The position numbers and the translations under genes are program-made. Shown one piece after another: positions 51,008 to 61,178 of a stretch of 64,000 bases of DNA (positions within the stretch are counted from its first letter, which is position 1; every line of letters begins with the position of its first letter). Where the stretch lies: contig CANLBN010000003.1 of assembly GCA_947488935.1 (NCBI GenBank), forward strand, positions 124,001 through 188,000. Direction: 5' to 3'. The notes below the pieces were generated by a model. The model did no database searches. It was not told the DNA's origin and saw nothing but the letters and a program-made list of their open reading frames with translations. The stretch is from an uncultured Pseudomonadales bacterium (lineage in GTDB: Bacteria; Pseudomonadota; Gammaproteobacteria; Pseudomonadales; Cellvibrionaceae).

Positions 51008-51041
51008 CATTCATAAAACCTTCATGGTCCTGACCTATAAG
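51008..51041 (+). promoter_or_regulatory. Pho-box promoter of the glycerophosphodiesterase gene
   Basis: CATTCAT (51008-51014), AAAA, CCTTCAT (51019-51025) reproduces the PhoB box layout of two CTGTCAT-like 7-bp repeats 4 bp apart. Ten bases further lies TATAAG (51036-51041), the distance expected of a PhoB-activated -10. The gene it precedes would release glycerol phosphate, which fits phosphate starvation control. Confidence 0.65.
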
Positions 51042-51103
51042 CTTTTTATTCTTGAAAAGGTAATCAATAACGGTAAGTGTTTATTTTTTTAGGGGACTTA
51101 ATT

Positions 51104-52543
51104 ATGCAAAAAGAACGGAGTAAGTTTTCACTAGCCTGTGCATTGTTTGCTGGTGTCATCTCGTCGAGCTCTGCCAGTAATAGTGACTGGTTTTCACAAA
51201 ACTATAAAGCCTACTCATTGTATCAACCGCTATATAACGGTGTGCCCTGGCGGCACGGGTATCCCCAACAGCTTCGTCAATTAAAGCGCCAGGTAGGGCG
51301 ATTGCAATATACAAACTATCACTTACAGGATCGTCTATACCAAGTAAAAGAGGCCAATCGGCAATTGAGAATGGAGCTGGCGAATACAAAAATACAGCCT
51401 ATACAGTTAGGCCCACGCCCTTTATTTTTGGTAGATGATATGGATGCCGGCCCACTAAAAACACAATTGCAACAATGTGCCAGTGGCCCCTTTCTAAAAA
51501 CAGATTTTTCTATTGGCCATCGTGGTGCCCCTTTACAGTTTCCGGAGCATACAAAAGAATCCTACGAAGCGGCAGCAAAAATGGGGGCGGGTATTGTTGA
51601 GTGTGATGTGACGTTTACTAGCGATCGAGAATTAGTTTGTCGCCACTCTCAGTCAGATTTACATACAACGACGAATATTTTAGAGACACCACTGGCGGAG
51701 AAGTGCTCGATACCTTTTACTCCCTACGATAGTGCAACAGATACTCCCGCTACCGCTCAATGCCTTACTAGCGATATTACTTTAGCTGAGTTTAAAACAC
51801 TGCAAGGTAAGATGGATGCTTTTAATCCCAAAGCGACAACCGTTGCTCAATATTTAGATGGTACCTCTAATTACCGTACAGATTTATATTCAACACGTGG
51901 CACGTTAATGACTCACAAGGAAAGTATTGAGTTATTTAAAAAGCTGGGCGTTAAATTTACACCAGAGTTAAAGGCCCCAAGTGTCGAGATGCCTTATGAA
52001 GGAGAATACACACAGGAAGATTACGCACAAGCGATGATTAACGACTACCTTGAGGCCGGCGTAGACCCTAAAGATGTTTGGCCCCAGTCATTTAATCTCG
52101 ATGATGTTAGATATTGGATAGCGAATGAGCCAGCCTTTGCCAAGCAGGCTGTTTATCTTGATAGTCGTGTTTATGCTGATCCTAGCTTTGAGGCAAGTCT
52201 TGTGGATTTTGAGCAATTAAAAAGTTCAGGCGTTAATATTATTGCTCCGCCAATATTTGCATTGCTAACGACCGATACGCAAAATTCCATTGTACCTTCT
52301 GAGTATGCAAATCTCGCAAAACAAGCAGAACTCGATATTATCGCATGGACGCTAGAGCGCTCTGGTCCATTAACAGATATTGCTAATAATCCGTTTTACT
52401 ATTCGTCGATATTAGATGCGGTAAACAATGATGGTGATATCTTTAGTGTCATTGATGTACTTGCTCAAGATGTAGGCGTCATAGGTATATTTTCCGATTG
52501 GCCTGCAACAACAACTTATTATGCAAATTGTATGAATCTATAA
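51104..52543 (+). CDS. Secreted glycerophosphodiester phosphodiesterase
   Basis: Glycerophosphodiesterases hydrolyse deacylated phospholipids to glycerol-3-phosphate and an alcohol. The 479-aa protein has a signal peptide (residues ~1-24), a short heptad-like helical region (residues ~57-95), and a GDPD domain from about residue 135: [21 protein letters not shown] (His139, Glu148), [22 protein letters not shown] with the E-x-D metal ligands and the second His. GGGGA precedes the ATG at 51104. A Pho box upstream implies induction in low phosphate. Transcription ends at a shared bidirectional terminator. Confidence 0.88.
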   Translation: MQKERSKFSLACALFAGVISSSSASNSDWFSQNYKAYSLYQPLYNGVPWRHGYPQQLRQLKRQVGRLQYTNYHLQDRLYQVKEANRQLRMELANTKIQPIQLGPRPLFLVDDMDAGPLKTQLQQCASGPFLKTDFSIGHRGAPLQFPEHTKESYEAAAKMGAGIVECDVTFTSDRELVCRHSQSDLHTTTNILETPLAEKCSIPFTPYDSATDTPATAQCLTSDITLAEFKTLQGKMDAFNPKATTVAQYLDGTSNYRTDLYSTRGTLMTHKESIELFKKLGVKFTPELKAPSVEMPYEGEYTQEDYAQAMINDYLEAGVDPKDVWPQSFNLDDVRYWIANEPAFAKQAVYLDSRVYADPSFEASLVDFEQLKSSGVNIIAPPIFALLTTDTQNSIVPSEYANLAKQAELDIIAWTLERSGPLTDIANNPFYYSSILDAVNNDGDIFSVIDVLAQDVGVIGIFSDWPATTTYYANCMNL

Positions 52544-52578
52544 TAGTGTGTTTGTGGATTGTATTTATTTAGGGCAAC

Positions 52579-52612
52579 AAAAAAGCATGAGCTGTAAGGC
52601 TCATGCTTTTTT
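52579..52612. terminator. Bidirectional intrinsic terminator
   Basis: AAAAAAGCATGAGC (52579-52592) pairs perfectly with GCTCATGCTTTTTT (52599-52612). It lies between the convergent glycerophosphodiesterase and chemoreceptor genes and serves both strands. Confidence 0.9.
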
Positions 52613-52630
52613 AATTGGCGTAGATGTATT

Positions 52631-54271
52631 TTAGGCTTTAAAGAAGCTTACATCGTCTCTTAATTTGGTTGCTAGCTGGCTGAGAGCGTCTGTTGCTGAA
52701 CTATTATTTTGGATTGACTCGATAGAGGTGCCCGACATCTCTGCAATTTGATCCATTGCCTTTGATATTTCACCAATGGAAGAGACTTGCGTGGATGCTG
52801 CTTTAACGACCTTTTGTACTTGGCTCAGTGAGTCCAGTGCCTGTTGCTCGATATTTTGTAGCAACTCGGTGGCTTTGAGAGTTTGCTCGCGTCCATTCTC
52901 TACTTGAGGTTGTGTCATCTCCATAGCAGCAACGGATGCCTCTGTTTGTGCTTGTACTTCTCCAATCATACTTTCGATTTGTCCAGTGGCTTCGCCTGTT
53001 CGTTGGGCAAGTTGCCGGACTTCGTCGGCCACAACCGCGAAGCCTCGTCCAGATTCCCCCGCTCTGGCTGCCTCGATCGCGGCATTAAGTGCCAGTAGAT
53101 TTGTTTGTTCCGATATACCGCTAATAACATTAGCAATACCACCGATTTTTTCTGTGTGCTCGGCAAGTAGGCGGATTTGATCAACGGTAGAATTGACCGT
53201 TGTTGAAATAAGCTCCATTTCTCTGGCGCTAGAGTTAATAACTTCACGGCCTTCTTTAGCATATTTGACAGTCATGCCCGAGTTTTCTTCGGTTTGTGCA
53301 GCGATTTGTGATACCTGATTACTGCTAGTGCGAATATTGTCGAGTTGAGACGCAGTGTCTTGCGTAAGGGCTGCCTGTGTTTTTGCTGCATTCAGGACTT
53401 GCTTTGAGCTTTCTGATACTGTCGTTAATTCGCTGGAAAGCTCACGCGATGCCTCAATAATGTTAGCGACGGTATTTCTTATTTGTTCGCGCATAAGGCA
53501 CAGATAAGAAACCATACTATTGGAGTAAGACGTCTCTATTGGTGTAGACAAATCACCGTTTGAGAGAGTAACAATAGAAGCCTTGGCTTGGCATGGCTCG
53601 CTTCCGAGAGATCGCAATATACTACGTTCAATGGTTATACCAATAAGTGTGCTAATAACAATTGCGATGGCGCTGAGCAATAACATGAGTGCTTGGAAAT
53701 TCTCAGCCACTTCACGTGCCTTGGGTGTTGCAATTTGATTGGCCTGTTCCTGATAATCAATAAACTCGTTAATGGTATTAAGCCAAGCGGTAAATGCAGG
53801 TCTTGCTTTCATTAATACCTGATCCTCAACATTTTTCCCTTCTCTTTTGTTTTGAATAATCGATTGTATAAGGGGTAGGGTTTGTTGCTTTATTGTTTCA
53901 ATCTTATTGAGTATATCGCGCTCTTTATCGTTAAAGTGAGCGTCTGAATTGATCATTTTGTTCATATTCACTTCAGAGCTATCATAAAAGCGTTCTAGTT
54001 CGATGATTTCCTGTTCAAAGGTAGATATTTGCTTATCATTCATAGCAAGGGCAACATCGCGTATTGCAATAGCTCTGTCGTGTACGCTTCCCCGATAATT
54101 AATGGCATAACGCTGTTTGACCGAATTTACGTCTGTGATCACGGAAAGTGTTTCGTTAATGAAGTTAACTTTTTGTATGCCTAGTACGGTCAATATAACG
54201 ATTAGAGTTAGGATAAAACCAAAGCCCAACGTTAACCTTAACCTTATCGTCATATTCGATAGATAATTCAT
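52631..54271 (-). CDS. Methyl-accepting chemotaxis protein
   Basis: The 546-aa chemoreceptor has a first membrane helix (residues ~10-32), a mainly helical periplasmic region of about 160 residues resembling the four-helix-bundle sensor domain, a second helix (~190-212), a HAMP-like linker and the signalling domain with the conserved hairpin tip in [42 protein letters not shown] start at 54271 ([13 protein letters not shown]), with AGAGG upstream; an upstream ATG would add 29 non-family residues. The ligand is unknown. The orphan cheV far to the left is the only other chemotaxis gene in the window. Confidence 0.93.
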   Translation of the reverse strand: MNYLSNMTIRLRLTLGFGFILTLIVILTVLGIQKVNFINETLSVITDVNSVKQRYAINYRGSVHDRAIAIRDVALAMNDKQISTFEQEIIELERFYDSSEVNMNKMINSDAHFNDKERDILNKIETIKQQTLPLIQSIIQNKREGKNVEDQVLMKARPAFTAWLNTINEFIDYQEQANQIATPKAREVAENFQALMLLLSAIAIVISTLIGITIERSILRSLGSEPCQAKASIVTLSNGDLSTPIETSYSNSMVSYLCLMREQIRNTVANIIEASRELSSELTTVSESSKQVLNAAKTQAALTQDTASQLDNIRTSSNQVSQIAAQTEENSGMTVKYAKEGREVINSSAREMELISTTVNSTVDQIRLLAEHTEKIGGIANVISGISEQTNLLALNAAIEAARAGESGRGFAVVADEVRQLAQRTGEATGQIESMIGEVQAQTEASVAAMEMTQPQVENGREQTLKATELLQNIEQQALDSLSQVQKVVKAASTQVSSIGEISKAMDQIAEMSGTSIESIQNNSSATDALSQLATKLRDDVSFFKA

Positions 54272-54515
54272 TGACACTTTACCTCTACATTGTATTTGGC
54301 TATTGCATTTATTAAATCTATTTATTTTAGTGTAGACAATAATGTCTATTGTGCACATTTCGATAAGAGAATTTTGGGCAAAAGAGCGGATGGATGTAGA
54401 GGTGAAGGACTAAATAAGGGGAAAGATTAGCGCGGTCCTACCCGTTATTTGAAAAACTGATAGCAATGGGCATAGTGTCTGTCTATCTCAAAAGTATTGT
54501 GCTTTTACTATGGGT

Positions 54516-55412
54516 TTACTCTCTTACTAAGCGAAATCCAATAATAATATGTTTGATGTTATTGGGGCGGGAGTGCCTTGCTGCTGCACGACAAACACCA
54601 CAACCTTTATCATCCCAAGAGCCACCTTTAACAATATGCCTGCCTTTGCTCGCTTGAGTACTTGTCCATTCAAAGACTTGGCCTGCGCCATCGAGTAGGC
54701 CATAGGGGCTTTTGCCATTGGCGAAGCTGCCTACAGGTAATGTTGCAAACGGCCCTCGATCATGGCTGTTTAACTTGCCGGGGTTAAAGTCATTACCCCA
54801 AGGAAAATAGCGCCCATCGGTACCACGTACGGCTTTTTCCCATTGATACTCCGTGGGGAGCTGCCATTTTTGGCCTGTTTTTTTAGAAAGCCATTGTGCA
54901 TACGCTTTTGCATCTGCATGGCTCACCATAACAATAGGGTGTTGTTCACGGCCTTTTGGTGGCTTATTTGAGTGCCAGATATAGGGCTCAGTGCCAGAGA
55001 AATGATGGTTCAGCCCGTAGCTTTGCCACTCTTTTTGGCTCACCGTAGGAGGTGGGTGGCCTGTACTATTAATAAACTCAGCGTATTGAGCGTTAGTAAT
55101 TAAGTGCTTAGTGATCGAAAATGTATCAAGGTGTATTGTTTGGCGCTTTGCTTCAACGTCGTACCAGCCTCGCTCTCTGGTGATCGAGTGGCCATAGGCC
55201 GCCTCATCGAGAGAGTAGCCATACTCGCGCTCCTTTTTATCAGAGCCAATAATCGCCTCTCCAGCAGGAATTTTTATTGTCTCAATTGGAGATAAAGGTA
55301 CCTCTACATCAACATCGGCGTTTATCGCAGAAGATAGTAACCATAGAGCAATAACTATCGAGCTAAGAGCCGTATTGCTATAGTTGTGTGCTTTGTTGAG
55401 AAAGAATTTCAT
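54516..55412 (-). CDS. Exported SUMF1/FGE-fold protein
   Basis: The 298-aa product starts with a signal peptide (residues ~1-33) and has the formylglycine-generating-enzyme (SUMF1) fold: IPAGEAIIGSDKKEREYG, FSITKHLITNAQYAEFIN, HPIVMVSHADAKAYAQWLSKKTGQKWQLPTEYQWEKAVRG, and GLLDGAGQVFEWTST. The segment GGSWDDKGCGVCRAAARHSRP keeps a Cys in the second position but the first catalytic Cys of true FGEs (normally right after GGSF/W) is Asp, so it is probably not a formylglycine-generating enzyme. Many such exported homologues have unknown roles. No sulfatase gene is nearby. Confidence 0.85.
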   Translation of the reverse strand: MKFFLNKAHNYSNTALSSIVIALWLLSSAINADVDVEVPLSPIETIKIPAGEAIIGSDKKEREYGYSLDEAAYGHSITRERGWYDVEAKRQTIHLDTFSITKHLITNAQYAEFINSTGHPPPTVSQKEWQSYGLNHHFSGTEPYIWHSNKPPKGREQHPIVMVSHADAKAYAQWLSKKTGQKWQLPTEYQWEKAVRGTDGRYFPWGNDFNPGKLNSHDRGPFATLPVGSFANGKSPYGLLDGAGQVFEWTSTQASKGRHIVKGGSWDDKGCGVCRAAARHSRPNNIKHIIIGFRLVRE

Positions 55413-55482
55413 GATGTAAATAGCCAGTTATCGTCGAATATTTTATCTATGACAAAAGATGCACAGTAAAAATTCAGTGATA

Positions 55483-55520
55483 TAAACATTATCACCTATT
55501 AATCTAAGTGATAATGTTTA
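55483..55520. repeat. 13-bp perfect inverted repeat
   Basis: TAAACATTATCAC (55483-55495) and GTGATAATGTTTA (55508-55520) with a 12-nt loop, AT-rich, between the SUMF1-like gene and the end of the adenosine-kinase-like gene. Likely an mRNA 3' end structure of the latter. Confidence 0.6.
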
Positions 55521-55544
55521 CTAAAGGGCACATCAATTAACGAG

Positions 55545-56537
55545 TTAAGTAATGCTATCGAGTATTGTTTTGTGTTGCTCAGGCTTTAAACGTGGACCAA
55601 ATTGGCTAACAACCGTAGAGGAGGCGAGGCTTGCAAGATTGCCGGCCTGTTCATGGGAGTGCCCTTGAGTTAGCGCATATAAAAATGCGCCAGCAAACAT
55701 ATCACCCGCACCGTTTGTATCAATGGCTTTGGTTTCGCAAGGGTCGATATTAATTGAGTTGCTGCCGTCATAAACTAAAGCCCCTTTGCTGCCTAAGGTA
55801 ATGACAAATTCACTGGCAATAGCTTTTAGTGCATCGACTGCTTCATCGAGGCTATCGGTTCTGGTGTAAGCTAGAGCTTCATCTAGATTACAAAAGAGTA
55901 AATCGACTTTATCTCCGATCATCTCGGTTAAGCCATCGTGAAAAAACTGCACCATTGCTGGGTCAGATAAACTTAAAGACGTCTTTACATTATTGGCCTC
56001 GGCAACTTTTCGGCATTCAATAGCTGCGGCTCGGCCTGTCTCGGAGGAGACAAGATAGCCTTCTATATAGACATAGGCAGAGTTTTTAATCGCGTCATGG
56101 TCGAGTTCTTCACTCGATACCGTCTCACTAATACCTAAAAAGGTATTCATCGTACGCTCTGCATCGGGTGTAATCATCACCAAGCACTTGCCGGTAATAC
56201 CCGCTTTAGCAGGCCCTGTTGGTATAGCGACGCTCGCAGCTTGCATATCATTAATATAAAACTTGCCATTGTCATCATCGGCCACTTTGCAAGAGTAAAA
56301 GGTATTCGCCCCAAAATAGCTGGCTGCAATAATGGTGTTGGCGCCAGAGCCACCGCTGGCAAGTTTTGAGGCGATAAGGTGGTCCGATAGCTTATCCATA
56401 AGCTCGTGTTGCCTATTTTCATCAACTAGGGTCATCACGCCCTTGTCTATACCAAAGGATTGTAGTTCTGCATCAGTTACTGATATTTCGGTATCGACGA
56501 GTGCGGCACCAATGCCGTAGATATGGTATTGATTCAT
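55545..56537 (-). CDS. Adenosine-kinase-like PfkB sugar kinase
   Basis: The 330-aa protein belongs to the PfkB/ribokinase family: ASGGSGANTIIAASYFG is the first family signature, and DTNGAGDMFAGAFLYALTQG the second, with the catalytic Asp and anion hole. The order GIGAALVDTEISVTDAELQSFGIDKGVMTLVDE at the N-terminus fits the adenosine kinase subgroup. The likely substrate is adenosine or a related nucleoside; sugars cannot be excluded. It is divergent from mrcB, a neighbour with no obvious metabolic link. Confidence 0.85.
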   Translation of the reverse strand: MNQYHIYGIGAALVDTEISVTDAELQSFGIDKGVMTLVDENRQHELMDKLSDHLIASKLASGGSGANTIIAASYFGANTFYSCKVADDDNGKFYINDMQAASVAIPTGPAKAGITGKCLVMITPDAERTMNTFLGISETVSSEELDHDAIKNSAYVYIEGYLVSSETGRAAAIECRKVAEANNVKTSLSLSDPAMVQFFHDGLTEMIGDKVDLLFCNLDEALAYTRTDSLDEAVDALKAIASEFVITLGSKGALVYDGSNSINIDPCETKAIDTNGAGDMFAGAFLYALTQGHSHEQAGNLASLASSTVVSQFGPRLKPEQHKTILDSIT

Positions 56538-56729
56538 TATTTTATTGGCTCTCTATTTATTGGTATGAAGATATTACTTATTCAATGTCACACTTTAGCG
56601 AAGCTTCCAATAAAAAGTAAGTGTTTACGGTTATAATGCTCAACTTATTATCTCTTCGCATACAGGTGATTGAGTTATTTTTTCACTGTGTATTTTAAAT
56701 AAGGCTTAACTGGTTAGTTATACCGCTCT

Positions 56730-59045
56730 ATGGCTAAAAAAACACGTCGCAGCAAAACTCCCCGCAGCACTCGAAGTCATGCGAAAAAATCTCCCTCTGT
56801 AATACGCTACCTATTTTGGCGAGTTATATTATTTAGCTTGGTCGCTGTAGGCTTATGGGTTGTTTATCTTGATTTTACCGTCCGTGGAAAATTTGATGGC
56901 AAAAAGTGGGCTATCCCTGCTCGTGTTTATGCACAGCCTATGGAGTTATACCAAGGGTTATCGCTTAATGCTGCGGCGTTTGAGAGAGAGTTACGTGCCC
57001 TGGGCTATGACTTTGTCGGTGAAATAAATGCACCAGGCCAAGTTGTTAAAAGAGGCTCCCAATACGACTTTTATTCCAAAGGGTTTGTTTTTTGGGATCA
57101 GACAGAGTCAGCTGCGCGCTATCGTATAGCGTTCGATGATAACAAGGTAGCTAGCTTGCAGGGTGCAGATGACCTTATTTTACGGCTTGAACCACAGGAA
57201 ATAGGCAGTATCTATCCAAGTCATGGCGAAGATAGGGTGTTAGTCTCGCTTGAAGATGTTCCGCCACTATTAGGTGAGGCTTTAATAGCCGTGGAGGATA
57301 AAAACTTTGCTCACCATTTTGGGGTCTCTGCCAAAGGAATTACTCGTGCAATGCTGGCCAATGTAAAAGCGGGTGGGTTTGTGCAAGGTGGTAGTACGTT
57401 AACGCAGCAGCTGGTTAAAAATTTTTATTTAACGCAACAGCGTAGTTTGTGGCGAAAAGTGCAAGAAGCCGTTATGTCTGTCTTACTAGAAGTACACTAT
57501 ACAAAGGCAGATATTCTAGAGGCTTACATCAACGAGGTTTATTTAGGGCAAAGTGGCCCGCGTTCCATTAATGGTTTTGGCTTGGGCGCTAGGCATTATT
57601 TTAATCAGCCGCTGACTAATTTAAAGCCCCACCAAATTGCTCTGCTTGTTGGTATTGTTAAAGGGGCTTCCTATTACAACCCTTGGCGTTCGGTTAAGCG
57701 TGCAACTACCCGGCGCAATCTTGTACTGCGTGTAATGCATGAGAGCGGCTTGATGACTAAGGCCGAGTTACAAGCATCATTAAAAAAACCATTAGATGTT
57801 GTTTCTTCATCTAATAAGCAGATAGGCGAATACCCTGCATTTTTAGATATTGTGAAAAGGCAATTGCAGCAAGATTATCGGCCTGAGGATTTACAAAGCG
57901 AAGGGCTGCGTATATTTACAACTTTATCGCCCATCGTACAGCGCGAGACGGAGCAATCCATTGTGCGACAAATGCGCGGTCTTAATCAGCAATCGAAAAA
58001 TACAAAATTACAGGCAGCGGCTATTATTACCGCCGTAGGTAGCGGTGAGGTTCTTGCCGCAGTGGGTGATGCTAACCCACGCTTTAGTGGTTTTAATCGT
58101 GTACTCGATGCTGAACGTCAGATAGGATCTTTGGTTAAGCCTTTTGTTTTTTTGAGCGCATTGCAACAACCACAAAAATACCAACTGACTAGCATGTTGG
58201 AAGATGCTCCTTTAAGTGTGGAATTATCCGATGGCACTTTATGGCAGCCACAAAATTACTCAAAAGAATCCTACGGTTTTTTACCGTTGTATCAAGCATT
58301 AGCCTATTCATACAATCAGGCAACAGCTCGTTTAGGCTTAGACGTCGGTGTCGAAAGTGTTATCCGCACACTTAAATTGGCCGGTTTACAAAAAGATATA
58401 AAACCGTTCCCGTCTATATTACTAGGTGCGATCACCTTAACCCCTTTTGAGGTTAGTCATTTATACCATACCTTAGCCGCCGATGGTGTCTATACGCCGT
58501 TGCGTGCTATTCGCTCGGTAATGGACGCAACGAATGAGCCATTAAAACGTTATGGCTTATCGAGTGAACCGCGCTTTAGTGCAGAGCACAGCCACTTAAT
58601 GCATTACGGTTTGCAGGCGGTTATGCGAATTGGCACGGGTCGTAGTGTTTATCAAATCTTGCCAACTGAGCTTGCGCTTGCAGGCAAAACAGGGACAACC
58701 AATGATCAACGCGATAGTTGGTTTGCAGGTTATAGTGGTGATCACTTAGGGGTTGTTTGGGTAGGAAACGACGACAACAAGCCAACGATACTAACAGGCA
58801 GTAGCGGCGCGTTAAAAATATGGAGCGACATTTTTAAACGCGTCGAGACACAAAGCATTTCTCAAACAGCTCCCGAAAGCATAGAGTACTATTGGATAGA
58901 TCAAAAAAATAGTTTGCGTAGTGCAGAGGGTTGTAGTCACGCGCAGCTTGTCCCTTTTGTTATAGGCTCTGAGCCTATACAAAAAACAGATTGTGATTTA
59001 GCCGGTGGTTCTGTGTCTCGTTGGTTTAAAAAGTTATTCAGATAG
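56730..59045 (+). CDS. mrcB: Penicillin-binding protein 1b (MrcB)
   Basis: PBP1b polymerises and cross-links peptidoglycan. The 771-aa bifunctional enzyme has a basic cytoplasmic N-terminus, one membrane helix (residues ~26-47), a UB2H-like region, a glycosyltransferase domain with the catalytic Glu in AVEDKNFAHHFGVS and GGSTLTQQLVKNFYL, and a transpeptidase domain with the Ser-x-x-Lys motif in RQIGSLVKPF, the SYNQAT (SxN) motif and KTGTTND. The TPR lipoprotein gene starts 56 bp later. Length and motifs match gammaproteobacterial PBP1b. Confidence 0.96.
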   Translation: MAKKTRRSKTPRSTRSHAKKSPSVIRYLFWRVILFSLVAVGLWVVYLDFTVRGKFDGKKWAIPARVYAQPMELYQGLSLNAAAFERELRALGYDFVGEINAPGQVVKRGSQYDFYSKGFVFWDQTESAARYRIAFDDNKVASLQGADDLILRLEPQEIGSIYPSHGEDRVLVSLEDVPPLLGEALIAVEDKNFAHHFGVSAKGITRAMLANVKAGGFVQGGSTLTQQLVKNFYLTQQRSLWRKVQEAVMSVLLEVHYTKADILEAYINEVYLGQSGPRSINGFGLGARHYFNQPLTNLKPHQIALLVGIVKGASYYNPWRSVKRATTRRNLVLRVMHESGLMTKAELQASLKKPLDVVSSSNKQIGEYPAFLDIVKRQLQQDYRPEDLQSEGLRIFTTLSPIVQRETEQSIVRQMRGLNQQSKNTKLQAAAIITAVGSGEVLAAVGDANPRFSGFNRVLDAERQIGSLVKPFVFLSALQQPQKYQLTSMLEDAPLSVELSDGTLWQPQNYSKESYGFLPLYQALAYSYNQATARLGLDVGVESVIRTLKLAGLQKDIKPFPSILLGAITLTPFEVSHLYHTLAADGVYTPLRAIRSVMDATNEPLKRYGLSSEPRFSAEHSHLMHYGLQAVMRIGTGRSVYQILPTELALAGKTGTTNDQRDSWFAGYSGDHLGVVWVGNDDNKPTILTGSSGALKIWSDIFKRVETQSISQTAPESIEYYWIDQKNSLRSAEGCSHAQLVPFVIGSEPIQKTDCDLAGGSVSRWFKKLFR

Positions 59046-59101
59046 CATAGTATGGATTGTAATCATTAGAGATTTCTCAATTTATCATAGTGTTAAAATT
59101 T

Positions 59102-59572
59102 ATGAAAAAAGCAAACAATCTATATGCTCGGGCACATTTAATAATCACCTTAGTCTCGTTACTTCTTGCGTCCTGTGTATCGACAACGGGCCCTGTTACT
59201 ATTCGGGATTCTTCAGGAGAGCCTACGTATAGAGAAAGCCAAAGGAATGAGAATGGCCGAGGAGGGCAGGCCGATATCGCTGTACTGTCTCCAGTAAGGC
59301 CAGATGCTAAAAAAACAGTAGTCCCCATTATTGATAAATTAGTAAGCCAAGCAGATCGGCAAGTAGTAGCGGCAGACTATAAAAAAGCCATTAATACAGC
59401 CGAGCGGGGTTTGCGAATCAATCGAAAAGAGCCGCGTTTATATCTGGCACTCGCCAAAGCTTATAGAGGTTTGCAAAACCCACGACAATCTAGCTATTTT
59501 GCAAAGCAAGGACTGCGCTATGCAAAAAAAGGTGATAATGTTTTTAGGCAACTAAAAAGCATGTCTAATTAG
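59102..59572 (+). CDS. lpoP: TPR lipoprotein, LpoP-like PBP1b activator
   Basis: The 156-aa product starts with a lipoprotein signal (MKKANNLYARAH..., lipobox LLLASC) and has an N-terminal disordered part followed by tetratricopeptide-like repeats (ADRQVVAADYKKAINTAERGLRINRKEPRLYLALAKAYRGL and QSSYFAKQGLRYAKKGD). In Pseudomonas aeruginosa the TPR lipoprotein LpoP activates PBP1b and is encoded next to ponB; this gene sits directly after mrcB. The sequence is similar in type, and the assignment is an inference from order and architecture. The ATG at 59102 is the best start. Confidence 0.75.
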   Translation: MKKANNLYARAHLIITLVSLLLASCVSTTGPVTIRDSSGEPTYRESQRNENGRGGQADIAVLSPVRPDAKKTVVPIIDKLVSQADRQVVAADYKKAINTAERGLRINRKEPRLYLALAKAYRGLQNPRQSSYFAKQGLRYAKKGDNVFRQLKSMSN

Positions 59573-59696
59573 ATATTCTTGTCGCCCAATTGATAATTTG
59601 GCATCAAAAAATTAAGAGCACTGGTGCTACCATTTTATTTCATATCTATTAATATAAAATGCCCTGCCGTTTTCTAGATCGATTGTAAGGAGCTGT

Positions 59697-60545
59697 ATGA
59701 TGAGCATTACTATCTTTTGCATTGTCATTTTTGCAGCTCTATTACATGCGGTTTGGAACTCAATTGTTAAAGGTGGTAAAGATAAAGGTCTAAATATGAC
59801 GGGAGTTGTATTAGGCCATGTGCCAATAGCTCTATTGTCTCTTCTCTTTGTTCCTGCCCCCGCACCTGAAAGTTGGCCCTATATTGTTTTGAGTTTGTTT
59901 TTTCATGCAGGCTATCAATTGTTTTTATTGCAATCTTATCGTGTCGGCGATTTAACGCAGGTGTACCCTATTGCTCGTGGCACAGCACCTTTATTGGTGG
60001 CAATAGTGTCGATCTTATTTTTAGGTGTTGTTTTAAGGCCGATAGATCAGCTTGCCATATTGGTCATTGCTGTTGGTATTTTAAGTTTAAGTATCGTGCG
60101 CCAGCAAGATGGTCTGCGTAATGTTAATGCTGCATGGCTTGCTTTTTTTACGGGCTGTTTTATCGCTGCATATTCACTAAACGATGGTATAGGCGCCAGA
60201 CTAGCAGGTACCGCTATTGGTTTTTATGCTTGGCTCGGGATAGCTAATGCAATAGTGTGGGTTATTATTATGAGCTTTATTAACCCGAATGTTTTAAAAA
60301 TATTACCTCGTCAAGGCAAGCGCGTATTTTTTATAGGCGGGAGTGCCTCCTTTATTGCTTATACATTAGTGGTCTGGGCATTTACACAAGCCCCTATTGC
60401 ATTAGTGACGGCACTTCGTGAGACAAGTATTATCTTCGCCTTATTAATTGGTACGTTTTTTTTGCGTGAAAAACTGAATTTGGCAAAAGTGTTTTCTACG
60501 ATGGTGACTCTATTAGGTGCTATTTTGATGCGTTTTTCAAAGTAG
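59697..60545 (+). CDS. EamA/DMT-family transporter
   Basis: The 282-aa protein has ten predicted membrane helices in two homologous EamA halves, the DMT (drug/metabolite transporter) layout. Typical features are LLHAVWNSIVKGGKDKG in the first half and VTALRETSIIFALLIGTFFLREKLNLAKVFSTMVTLLGAILM near the end. Substrates in this family include amino acids and metabolites and are not predictable. AAGGAG precedes the ATG at 59697 (an ATG at 59700 is equivalent). The phosphoesterase gene follows about 30 bp later. Confidence 0.88.
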   Translation: MMSITIFCIVIFAALLHAVWNSIVKGGKDKGLNMTGVVLGHVPIALLSLLFVPAPAPESWPYIVLSLFFHAGYQLFLLQSYRVGDLTQVYPIARGTAPLLVAIVSILFLGVVLRPIDQLAILVIAVGILSLSIVRQQDGLRNVNAAWLAFFTGCFIAAYSLNDGIGARLAGTAIGFYAWLGIANAIVWVIIMSFINPNVLKILPRQGKRVFFIGGSASFIAYTLVVWAFTQAPIALVTALRETSIIFALLIGTFFLREKLNLAKVFSTMVTLLGAILMRFSK

Positions 60546-60578
60546 TGGTTGTGGTTTATTTATTTCAATAGTGGTGAT

Positions 60579-61178
60579 ATGAAAATTTTAGCCTTCAGTG
60601 ATATTCATCAAAATAAACAGGTAGCGAAGCTAATCGTGGAGTCGAGTATTCAAGCCGATGTTATTATTGGTGCAGGGGATTTTGCCACTTGTGGCCAAGG
60701 TGCATCGGATACGATTGATATATTAAAGGAGGCTTCTGTCCCCGTAATTATCGTAGCAGGTAATCACGACAGCATCGTTGAATTAAAATCGTTGTGTGAA
60801 AATTGGCCATTAGGCTATTTTTTGCATGGTGATACCGTTGAGATAGATAATATTGTATTTTTAGGATTGGGAGGCGAAATACCAGCGCGTAATGGTGCGC
60901 ACTGGAATGAAGCCCTCAGCGAAGACAATGCGAAGACAATTTTATCAAGTAGCCAGAAATATGATGTGTTAGTAACTCATACGCCTCCCTTTGGCCATGT
61001 TGATGTTGAAGAAAATGGTATTCATGATGGCAGTGAAGCGATACTCAACGCTCTAGAAGATCGGCAGCCTAGGTTAAATTTGTGTGGTCATATGCATTTT
61101 TCGTGGGGGCAATCGAGCCAAGTAGGTAAGACGAGAGTCTATAATCTTGGCCCTAGATTAAATTGGTTTGAAGTCTAG
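60579..61178 (+). CDS. Calcineurin-like metallophosphoesterase
   Basis: The 199-aa protein has the two-metal phosphoesterase motifs in order: FSDIHQNK (Asp, His), GAGDFATCG (Asp), VVIGNHDS-type segment IIVAGNHDSIVEL (Asn, His, Asp), VLVTHTPPFGHVD (His) and LCGHMHFSWGQ (His pair), with the GxH-x-H end. It is likely a cytoplasmic phosphatase or phosphodiesterase of unknown substrate. I start at the ATG at 60579, preceded by GGTGAT; the frame extends upstream without similarity. It may be translated with the preceding transporter gene. Confidence 0.87.
   Translation: MKILAFSDIHQNKQVAKLIVESSIQADVIIGAGDFATCGQGASDTIDILKEASVPVIIVAGNHDSIVELKSLCENWPLGYFLHGDTVEIDNIVFLGLGGEIPARNGAHWNEALSEDNAKTILSSSQKYDVLVTHTPPFGHVDVEENGIHDGSEAILNALEDRQPRLNLCGHMHFSWGQSSQVGKTRVYNLGPRLNWFEV

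Noticed and set aside
54516..55412. Formylglycine-generating enzyme assignment
   Set aside because: The first catalytic Cys is replaced by Asp and no sulfatase is in the window; kept only as SUMF1-fold.
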